DNA from: Raffaelea ambrosiae
Taxonomy: Eukaryota > Ascomycota > Sordariomycetes > Ophiostomatales > Ophiostomataceae
Direction of reading: 5' to 3'
Assembly: GCA_002778195.1 (NCBI GenBank)
Contig: PCDI01000001.1
Location: 4,365,869-4,429,868 of the forward strand
Length of the DNA stretch: 64,000 nucleotides
Of the stretch, positions 56,709-64,000 are shown one piece after another (within the stretch, counting starts at the first letter, position 1; each line of letters begins with the position of its first letter). The translations under genes and the position numbers were made by a program. Under the pieces are notes generated by a model that worked only from the letters and a program-made list of their open reading frames with translations, did no database searches and was not told the DNA's origin.

Positions 56709-58190
56709 TCACTCGATGTAGCCCTCTTTTCCGCCACCGTAAAAGGTCGTCCGGTCGTACTTGTTCAGGGGCCAGCCGTTCTTGATCCGTGCCGGCAGGT
56801 CCGGGTTGGCTGCAGCGCACACTTTTGTCAGCAAACAGACGTCGGGATACGAAGTACTTCAACGGGCCGCATACCGATAAAATGCCGTCCAAAGGCAACC
56901 AGGTCGTCCGTCTCCATGCCGTGCTGGATGGCCGTCTCTGGCGAGTAGCCACCGGCTGCAATAAAGGCGATGCCCGCTCCCTCAACCACCTGGCGGATGC
57001 GCTCCAGCTTGTCCTCTTCGGGGCCCGGCCCTTCGCGGAAGTCGGCCCGCGCCTCCGTGGCGTGGATGTAGGCCAGCTTGGGCTGGCTCTTCACAATCGC
57101 CTCGGCCCAGGGCACAAAGAGCGCCAGAGGCTCCTTCTCGCGCATGCCCTGGTATGCGCTGAACGGCGACAAGCGAATGCCGACCCGCTCCGGACCAATG
57201 GCGTCGGTCACGGCGTGGAGCACCTGGAGCGGGAAGCGGAAGCGGTTCTCCAAGCTTCCGCCATACTGGTCGGTGCGGTTGTTCGAGTTGGATTGCAGCT
57301 GGTGACGCGGTTAGTATGCCCCGGGGGAGGGGGGAGCAGGGTGCCGTTGCGCACACAAACGGCCTGCATGGTCGCCACCACTTACGAATTGGTCGATGAG
57401 CTGTCTGTGTTAGCTGGCTGTTTATAAATTCGTATGATTAGGCGGCATTCGTGGAGGCACTCACGTAACCGTTGGCACCGTGGATCTCGGCGCCGTCGAA
57501 GCCCGCCTCAATGGCGTTCTTCGCTGCCTGGGCATAGTGCCCGACAAAGCGCTGAATGTCCGCTTCCGTCAGCGGGGTGACCTCCTTGGCCTTGGACCCG
57601 CTGTCGAGGATTGTGCCCGCACTCCAGACCGGGTTGACGAGCTCGGGGTCGGCAACGCGTCTGGATTCCCACGTCAGGAAGGGCACGCGCGTGGGCCCCG
57701 AATAAGAAGAAAACTGGATAGCGCTTACCCAAGAGCCCAGAGCTGGGCGAAAATCAGGCCGCCCTTGGCGTGCACGGCATCAGTGATGGGCTTCCAGGCT
57801 TGGATCTGCTCGGGGGAGTAGACACCTGCGGTCTTGTCAGAATGCGCAAGCTCGGCCGGATTTGTTTTTGTGGTGGAATGGAATCGCAAATGATACGCAC
57901 CCGGGGCATGGCCCAAGCCGCCTGCCTCCTCGGCAATGAACGTGGCTTCGGAGATCAGCAGACCGCCATCTGCGCACGTCGGTCAGCACTCTAATTTTTT
58001 TTGCCGCGGACAGCGGACAGCTAGGGCTAGGGGGTTTTCTACCTGAAGCCCGCTGGGCATAGTACTCCGCAGTGATATCGGCAGGGACACCCGCTTTGGA
58101 TGCCCTCTGTCGTGTAAGAGGAGCCAGCACGACGCGATGCTTCACCGTGAAAGCGCCCACGTGGGCAGGGGAGAAGAGTTTGGTGGCCAT
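56709..58190 (-). CDS. NADH:flavin oxidoreductase, Old Yellow Enzyme family
   Basis: An FMN enzyme that reduces activated C=C bonds with NAD(P)H. Seven exons on the complement (58043-58190, 57901-57969, 57729-57825, 57465-57660, 57386-57400, 56875-57298, 56709-56809) give 349 residues, slightly under the usual 370-400. The 15-nt fifth exon encodes just LIDQF and is required to complete the HGANGYLIDQFLQSNSNNRTD motif. His165 and Asn168 bind the substrate. Other family marks are VVLAPLTRQRA near the N-terminus, RTDQYGGSLENRFRF, and FIAAGGYSPETA for the FMN phosphate. The C-terminus ends YGGGKEGYIE. All phases agree. Roles vary from ergot-type alkaloid steps to stress defence; nothing in the context selects one. 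Confidence 0.93.
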
Positions 58191-59057
58191 CGTATGTCGG
58201 TAAGTATCGCTCTCTTCTTTTCAGCCGCTCTCTTTCGTGGCGTCTTTTCTTTTCTTCCACTTTTTCTCCAGATTTTATTTTATTTTTTTCGAATTTGCGT
58301 CTGCGTAGCGTGAAACTGATTCCTTCTTGGTTCTATCTAGGAATGTCGGCATAAATACCAAAAGCACGGAAACAAATAGCCTAGGCAACTACGAGCTTAT
58401 GGACGGGTGTGGCGCAACGCAATGCCGTTTGAAATTATGAATTTGTAATCCGTGGACGGGTACCAAAGACCCGTTGCCCGTTTCAGAAAGTACCCGGTGG
58501 GTGGTGAACTCAACTACGTAGTGCTGCTTGCCGGGCAAGTGGGCGATTCCAAAGCCCTCATAAAGCCAGCTTCCCCGTTTACTTGGCTGGCCCACAGTTT
58601 TGAGCCGCACAGCGTGTTTGTCCACTTGGCCCTGTCTATGACGTGGTTGTTAAACAACAGCCTCGGCCCCGGAATTCGGGTTGCATTGAGTCTTTCCCCC
58701 TCAACTCGTTCAATAAGGGCACCGTCCCGGATTGTGAAGCTGGTGTGCATGGACGAAAATAAACGTGCCGCCAAAGGATGCACACTGCCGATATTTGGTC
58801 AATGGATGGGGAGCATTGCTCATAGCGTAAGTCGTAGTCAAGTAAGACTGCCAAGCATCTTTTGTGTCTTGTGCCACGCCTCTGGCGTTTTGTTTGCAGG
58901 ATATTTATATTCTTGTCTCTGACTTGTAAGACACACATGCAGTCCAGACAGCAGGCCGGAGTTGTCGGAGTTTTAACACCGGGGATGCAAGCTCGGACTC
59001 CTGTGACCTGGATAATGTATGCCCAGTGGAGGGTAACTGGGTGTCAGTGCACTGGAA
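58191..59057. other. Intergenic, no gene seen
   Basis: 867 bp between the OYE start and tRNA-Thr. Overlapping open frames exist on both strands at 58389-58938, but neither shows a family feature or clear splice structure. The first 150 bp are T-rich and likely the OYE leader. Confidence 0.55.
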
Positions 59058-59129
59058 GCCCGTATAGCTCAGGGGTAGAGCGCTACGCTTGTAACGTAGC
59101 GGCCCATGGTTCGATCCCATGTGCGGGCA
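59058..59129 (+). tRNA. tRNA-Thr (anticodon TGT)
   Basis: 72 nt cloverleaf. Acceptor stem GCCCGTA pairs with TGCGGGC. The anticodon arm CTACG-CTTGTAA-CGTAG gives TGT, decoding ACA/ACG-type threonine codons. D arm GCTC-loop-GAGC and T arm CATGG-TTCGATC-CCATG are intact. No intron. T runs at 59132-59160 supply termination. Confidence 0.95.
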
Positions 59130-60556
59130 ATTTTTATTTTTTATGTGCACTTTTTTTTTGGCACTTTGAATTTTGGTTATATTTTTTTCATGCTGAATTT
59201 ATTTTCTTCCCTTTTTACTACTTTTGACATTGGTCTCCGCCATGTATAGTAATAAACAGTTCCAGACGTCAGAGCGGCAAGGACGACGAAGAGCACGGCG
59301 CCCGTGGCATAGATCCAAAGACGGAATCATGCCGACGGGTGACCTGGTATCTGCGGAAGACAAAGCTAACCACTAATCATCCCGCTTCTGTCGCCAAGAG
59401 CGTAATCATGGCCGGTATAGACGGGAGTATGGGGTTGGCCAACCTGGAGACGCCGAATGACGAACCGGGCACGGAGTCACAGTATTTTTCAAGCCGAGTC
59501 TGATTGGGAGACGGGGGACGGATGCATCTTGCATGCCACACTCTTACATGCCGCACATATGTCTTGAACGGAGATGGCACAGTCCCAAAACGCCGCGAAG
59601 GTCCTGGGCGATTGAGGGCACGGCCCACCCCGAGCGCAGAGCCTGTTGCACGGGCTGGCCATAGGGTACATTGTGTAACTCTTTGGTACGTATATGGGTT
59701 GGGTTTTGGTTTCGTAAACTGGAGACAATAGTCAGACCTGTGCAATAGAGTGCTATGTCCATTCAGACGAGAGGAAAGACCATAAAGTGAAACATAGAAA
59801 GCTTTGCCAACAACTTACACGGCTAGGCGTATCGACCGAAACAAAGACAGCAACAGAGTTGTAGAGTTCCCAATCAGACGTTTCTTTTGGCCCATCGTGT
59901 TTGGCGGCATCAAAATCACGAAGCAAATTAGTAGCAAAGTAATAGTTGTTTTTGATTTCGGACGCCAAATTCATGCATTCATTTCGGTGCTTCTGCAACT
60001 TGCACAAAACTGAACGTGTGCAATAGGGTAATATGCTGTACATGGAGGCCAAACTCAGTCGGTGGAAACGCCAAACTACGATCGACAACTCAGCGGGGAC
60101 GTAACATTCAAGGACCGGCAACGGCTAGTTTTGTCGATTTGTTTTCTTCGGTAAGGACATTTCATTCTGGGAAACATCCGCCTCTATTCGGCCTCTTTGC
60201 CCCTGACATCTACCACGTGAAGCGCAGTACACTACCAGTATCTGGGGATGAAGAAATATTTCCCTGTCGTCAAGATTTGGTCAGACGTATAGCAGTGAGC
60301 AAATAGCAAGAAGCCAAGATTCTGGCAAACCCCGCCGGCGCCATGCCCTATAGTTAGATCGGGGGACTCTCATTGATAAGCTGTTTTGCCCAGCGTGACC
60401 GACCCCGTTATGGGAAAGCAACCCCATAAGTCATCATACGGATCCTCCCAAAGCTCATCCGATGATTATCCGTCGATCCATACATATCATGGACGATACC
60501 ATTGGCATCTGCTCATGAAACTTTCTTCTTGGTCAACATCAACACTATCCCGAACC
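59130..60556. other. Intergenic, no gene seen
   Basis: 1.4 kb between tRNA-Thr and the short-chain dehydrogenase. Open frames are short and unrelated to known families. The final 250 bp should be the dehydrogenase promoter. Confidence 0.55.
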
Positions 60557-61557
60557 ATGGCGACCCTACTTCCCATCCCACCCGAGAAACCCGTCCTTGA
60601 GTCGTTTAGCCTCAAAGGAAAGACGGCCATTGTGACAGGTAAGCCCCGCATGCTGGCAGATCGTCGCGCAGTGAAGCAAACACCTCATGCATCCCGTGCA
60701 CAGGAGGCACCCGCGGCATCGGCCTCTCCATTGTGAAAGCCTACGCAGAGGCGGGCGCCAACGTGGCCATCGTCTATGCATCGTCCGCCAATGCCGCCAC
60801 CACGGCCGCGCAGATAGCCGAGGCCCACGGCGTCCGCTGCCAGGCCTACCAGTGCAATGTCGCCGACATGGCCGCCGTCGACGCCATGGTCGAGCAGGTC
60901 GTCGCCGACTTTGGCGGACTGGACATCATGGTCGCCAACGCCGGCGTGTGCCACGACTTTCCCGTGGAAGACAGCACGCCGGCGCGTGTGGCCCAGACCA
61001 TGGATGTCAACTTCAACGGCTGTCTCTGGTGCGCGCGCAAGGCCGCCGCCTACTGGAAGAGCGCGGGCACGTTTGGCAATGTCATCTTCACGACCAGCAT
61101 GAGCGCTCTGATTGTGGACATCCCGGACAAGCAGGCCATGGTGTGTATATCCCCCACCTACCTCGCTCTCGTCTCGCCAGAAGGCCCCGCCCAGTACTGA
61201 CAGTGCGTAGTACAACGCTTCCAAGGCCGCCCTGGTCCACCTGGCCAAGAGCATGTCCGTCGAATGGCTGAGCATCTGCCGCGTGAACTGCATCAGCCCT
61301 GGCTACATTGCCACGGAGATGCTCGACCAGATGCCAGAGGAGATCCAGCAGACCTGGAGAGACCTGACACCGTCGAAGCGTTTTGGCCTGACGTATGAAT
61401 TGAAGGGGGTTAGTACCACACAACCACTCAGTTTCTCCTATGACGAGGCCGTTTACTTATACATCTTTTGCAGGCATACGTGTTCTGCGCATCAGACGCA
61501 TCGAGTTTCATGACTGGCGCGAACATTGTCATTGATGGCGGGTACACCCTTATCTGA
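60557..61557 (+). CDS. Short-chain dehydrogenase/reductase (sorbose/xylulose reductase-like)
   Basis: A cytosolic NAD(P)(H)-dependent oxidoreductase of the classical SDR type. Four exons (60557-60638, 60704-61140, 61211-61408, 61474-61557) give 266 residues. The cofactor motif TGGTRGIG spans the first intron; NAG in VANAG is intact; the catalytic Ser is in TTSMSA and Tyr174/Lys178 are in YNASK. The segment after it (SPGYIATEM) and the C-terminus (TGANIVIDGGYTLI) resemble fungal L-xylulose, sorbose or arabinitol reductases. The N-terminal LESFSLKGKTAIVTG fits that group. Sugar specificity is inferred from this resemblance only. Confidence 0.92.
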
Positions 61558-61583
61558 AGATTGGCTTGGACGGTAATCCGTGG

Positions 61584-62057
61584 TCATTCATAAACAGTAT
61601 CCAAAGGCCTGTCCCAGTGATGGCTACATGTAACCGATTCGGCTCTGTAGATGTACCCAGATTCCCACGCAATGGCAACCCAGCTTAAATCAGATCGAGG
61701 CTTCTCCCTGATAGCACCGGCCCTGAACCGCACGATGGCTTCTACTGCTTTATGTATTTTGTGCCTCTTCTCTTGTTCAAGGAGCGTTCTTCTTTGCGTG
61801 TCACGGATCGTGGGGTCGGCGCCACGCTGTAGCAGGTATCGAACGGCGTTGTCGTCGTCATTCATTGTCGCCTCGAGCAGTGGGGTCCTATACAGGACAA
61901 TGGGACAGACCCGAGAGGCTTTGTGCGTTTCATGCATCAGAGCATTGATAGGCGCACCTTGGTCGAGGATGGACCCGGCGACTTCAACGACGTGGCTGTC
62001 ATGGATCCAGTGCATCCAATAAAAGCTCGCCTTTTGCCACATCTGCGAATGCCACAC
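61584..62057 (-). CDS. Ankyrin-repeat protein fragment
   Basis: An open frame of 157 residues on the complement contains one clear ankyrin repeat: TPLLEATMNDDDNAVRYLLQ followed by RGADPTIRD. A weaker upstream repeat (ILDQGAPINALM) precedes it. Ankyrin proteins normally have several repeats, so this is a short member, the last exon of a longer gene, or a remnant. The frame begins at MWHSQMW without a convincing promoter. I found no matching upstream exon with good splice sites between 62058 and 62480. Confidence 0.4.
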   Translation of the reverse strand: MWHSQMWQKASFYWMHWIHDSHVVEVAGSILDQGAPINALMHETHKASRVCPIVLYRTPLLEATMNDDDNAVRYLLQRGADPTIRDTQRRTLLEQEKRHKIHKAVEAIVRFRAGAIREKPRSDLSWVAIAWESGYIYRAESVTCSHHWDRPLDTVYE

Positions 62058-62695
62058 CGGCCAAGAAAAATATTGAGGAGGATGGCGCAGGGAGTTAAGC
62101 TGGAGCGAAGATAACTGGTTTCAAGCCCCCCTAACGCATGTCAAGTGATCCGGGAAAATTGCGCAACGCCGGCGTAGCTTCCTGGTCAGCTACTGCCAGG
62201 TGTGCATGGTCACGCCATACTTCTTTGGAAAGGCATAGAGCCGCATTGTTAGCCACGGCACGCTGGGCAATAAGACCGGCATCAGGCTGGCCAGCTTGGA
62301 GACTAGCCCGACACCCCCAATCACAACCACCGCTAACTGCTGGGTGTGTCTTGAATTTCTGCACATTTGGAGGGGGGGTGGTCAGACAATTGTGACGGCA
62401 ATTTCTATTGGCAGAGCATCCCGATCGATTCCTCTGCAAACGAAGAAAACAGCCACGTTGATGCCCGATCATGGACGCCCGCGTTGGAAGGGGAGAGGTT
62501 GGTTGCTAGTATGCGTCCGCCAAGTATAAAAGGACCAGGCACGTCCACCCCAGCTGCGAGAGGCTTTTTGTTTCCCCCCCTTTCCATTGACCAGACACGC
62601 CCACAATCGGTCGGTGACGACAAGGCAAACAAACGAACAAACAAAGACTCGCCAGACATTTACGAATCAGCAAGAACAAGTCATAAGCCAACACA
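62058..62695. promoter_or_regulatory. Upstream region with TATA box of the small acidic protein gene
   Basis: 638 bp. A consensus TATAAAAG lies at 62525-62532, 164 nt before the ATG at 62696, followed by a 5' leader ending in CAACACA just before the start. The left part has no supported feature. Confidence 0.5.
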
Positions 62696-62845
62696 ATGCC
62701 GGGAGACAACTGCGACGCCGACGGCGATTACAACATGGACAACCAGAATGGAACCATCGATGCCGATGGTGACTACATTATGGACAGCGGCAGCGACGAC
62801 AGCGAGTACGATGCCGACGGCGATCATAACATGGGCCGCAAGTGA
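62696..62845 (+). CDS. 49-residue acidic protein with three DADGD repeats
   Basis: A single short exon. The peptide carries DADGDYNMD, DADGDYIMD and DADGDHNMG, separated by 6 and 8 residues, and ends GRK. It has 14 Asp, 1 Glu and only 2 basic residues. The three repeats are encoded by different synonymous codons (GAC/GAT, GGC/GGT), so the protein, not the DNA, appears conserved. DADGD resembles the start of a calcium-binding loop (DxDxDG), but no EF-hand helices are present. No signal peptide. A TATA box and a good start context lie upstream. I do not recognise the family; a metal-binding or stress-related role is only a guess. Confidence 0.65.
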   Translation: MPGDNCDADGDYNMDNQNGTIDADGDYIMDSGSDDSEYDADGDHNMGRK

Positions 62846-63239
62846 CACGGCCACAGCCTACAATTCTGCGTGCGGTTGGTGTGGCAGAGGTGGCGCGAGG
62901 ACGAACAAGAACCGAAGCAGCACTTCTCCCGTCGGACAAGGTAGAGCCTGGCAGTCATTGGCGTTCTCTCTGCACTAGAACGAAGCGCACCAACGCACTG
63001 CAAGTGCACAAATACAAAATCGACCGTTGTGAAATCGCCCGTTGTGAATTTTCCTTCTCGTGCTTTGCTGTGTTTCACGTAAATTTCCCCCGTGTAATAA
63101 TCAAGGCTGGCCCAGTAGCCAGTTCACCTTCCGGTCTGGCAGGCCGCCTGGCGCCGGGTATCAAGATGACCAAAATGCGATGTTCTACTGAGTCTATTTG
63201 TAGGTGTAGGCATGTGCGTGTAGCGGAACCCGCTTCTAT
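62846..63239. other. Intergenic, convergent 3' ends
   Basis: 394 bp between the small acidic gene and the thioesterase-like gene; no gene seen. Confidence 0.5.
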
Positions 63240-64000
63240 TTACATCTTGTTGGACCGGTTCCTCGCCGAGCTCAAAATCAGCCCGGTCTGGTTGGCCAGT
63301 CCCACCAGCTCGCCCGACTCGTCGAGCAGCACCACTTCAATGTCGGTCCGGCCGTTGCGCACCGACTTGGTCACCACCCGGCTGTACAGCCACTCGACCC
63401 CCTCGCGCGGCAGCTCCTTCTTCAGCTCAATGGTGAGCGCCAGCGTCGGGAACCAGGACACTCCGGGCGTGGGCGCGGCGGCGTTGACCTGCTGCTCCAG
63501 CTCGGCCAGCGTGGCCGGAAAGATGTCCAGCAGGAACACCGCGGCCTCGGCCGTCCACGACCCCGCAACGCGCCGGCCGTCGGGCGTCTGCCAGCGCAGC
63601 CGCGTCCACTGGTCGAACACGCCGCGGAACCGCGTGGGCGGGAGCTCGTACCGGGGCGTGTAGACCTCGATGTGGCGGACGGCCTTGCGGAAGTCCAGGT
63701 TGGCCAGCGGGTACCGTGTCCACGCGCCGCCGTCTTCGCCGGAGACGGCGCTCGCGGGCGTCCACGGGGGCGGGGCCGGCGTCAGGTCCCACGCCGACGG
63801 CGTCGAGAGGCCCTCTTCGGCGTGCATGTCGGACAGGGTGATGTACCCCGCGACCTTGGCGATGTTGTCGGCCTCCTGGGACAGGGTCAGGCGCAGGATC
63901 GATGTGCGTGCGCCGATTTTCACGTCCTCCACGGCGACGCGCGCCGGCCCTATCCTCGACCGACGAACAAACGTCAACTGCATGACGATGGGCGTGACCG
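63240..64000 (-). CDS. Acyl-CoA thioesterase-like protein (5' part outside the window)
   Basis: The frame is open from the window edge to a TAA at 63240-63242; about 250 residues are visible. The sequence matches the double-hotdog TesB-like fungal thioesterase family, which hydrolyses acyl-CoA esters. Visible blocks are MQLTFVRRSRIGPA with ARTSILRLTLSQ in the first hotdog, WTRYPLANLDFRKAVRHIEVY between domains, and WFPTLALTIELKK with LLDESGELVGLANQTGLIL in the second. The conserved Asp/Gln/Thr region of the active site (GLANQT) is present. The frame continues upstream of the Met at 63983, so the true start and part of the first domain lie beyond 64000. Confidence 0.8.
   Translation of the reverse strand, partial: VTPIVMQLTFVRRSRIGPARVAVEDVKIGARTSILRLTLSQEADNIAKVAGYITLSDMHAEEGLSTPSAWDLTPAPPPWTPASAVSGEDGGAWTRYPLANLDFRKAVRHIEVYTPRYELPPTRFRGVFDQWTRLRWQTPDGRRVAGSWTAEAAVFLLDIFPATLAELEQQVNAAAPTPGVSWFPTLALTIELKKELPREGVEWLYSRVVTKSVRNGRTDIEVVLLDESGELVGLANQTGLILSSARNRSNKM

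Noticed and set aside
58389..58938. Overlapping frames on both strands between OYE and tRNA-Thr
   Set aside because: No family similarity, no splice structure and no agreement on strand.
1..64000. CRISPR arrays, bacterial operons and riboswitches
   Set aside because: The genes have spliceosomal introns and fungal families; short tandem repeats lack the spaced repeat pattern of CRISPR.

Overview
This window comes from a filamentous ascomycete fungus (Pezizomycotina). Genes are split by short (about 50-110 nt) spliceosomal introns with GT donors and AG acceptors. Coding regions are GC-rich at third positions and intergenic DNA is rich in homopolymer and pyrimidine runs. The families are typical fungal ones: Zn(II)2Cys6 regulators, a secretory lipase, an Sng1-like membrane protein, a ferric reductase, an OPT transporter and a fungal F-box protein. 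A Sordariomycete is my best guess, but the sequence alone does not settle it. No rRNA, CRISPR array or intact transposon is visible; there are two nuclear tRNA genes.

Layout. 0-9 kb: the tail of a probable GPI-anchored protein, a GH12 glucanase with a large Ala/Thr insert, and a GT2 family glycosyltransferase of the fungal hyphal-growth type. 9-15.4 kb: an FMN-dependent hydroxy-acid oxidase (9 exons, catalytic His replaced by Thr) divergent from a Zn2Cys6 regulator, then a TauD/TfdA dioxygenase. 16.7-19.8 kb: an Sng1/DUF3533 membrane protein convergent with a secretory lipase. 20.8-22.8 kb: two decayed genes head to head, a zinc-binding enoyl-reductase-type dehydrogenase and a regulator C-terminus. 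23.4-28.3 kb: dienelactone hydrolase, an unrecognised small protein, and a ferric reductase. 28.8-34.6 kb: two convergent paralogues carrying five matching CxxC modules each, the most unusual feature of the window.

36.3-40.6 kb: a bacterial-type adenine deaminase divergent from an NCS1 nucleobase permease, with GATA sites between them; this looks like an import-plus-deamination pair for purine nitrogen. 41.2-47.1 kb: F-box protein, GST/metaxin-like protein, and a Cps1-like M20 carboxypeptidase. 48.9-56 kb: a 10-exon oligopeptide transporter and a large Zn2Cys6 regulator whose promoter holds repeated TCCGCCGA motifs. 56.2-64 kb: tRNA-Arg, Old Yellow Enzyme, tRNA-Thr, short-chain dehydrogenase, an ankyrin-repeat fragment, a 49-residue acidic protein with three DADGD repeats, and a truncated acyl-CoA thioesterase-like gene at the right edge.

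Many genes serve nutrient scavenging (peptides, purines, iron, lipids, glucans, organic acids). I see no single biosynthetic cluster. Exon boundaries were placed by hand from splice consensus, reading frame and family conservation; phases were checked to sum to whole codons.
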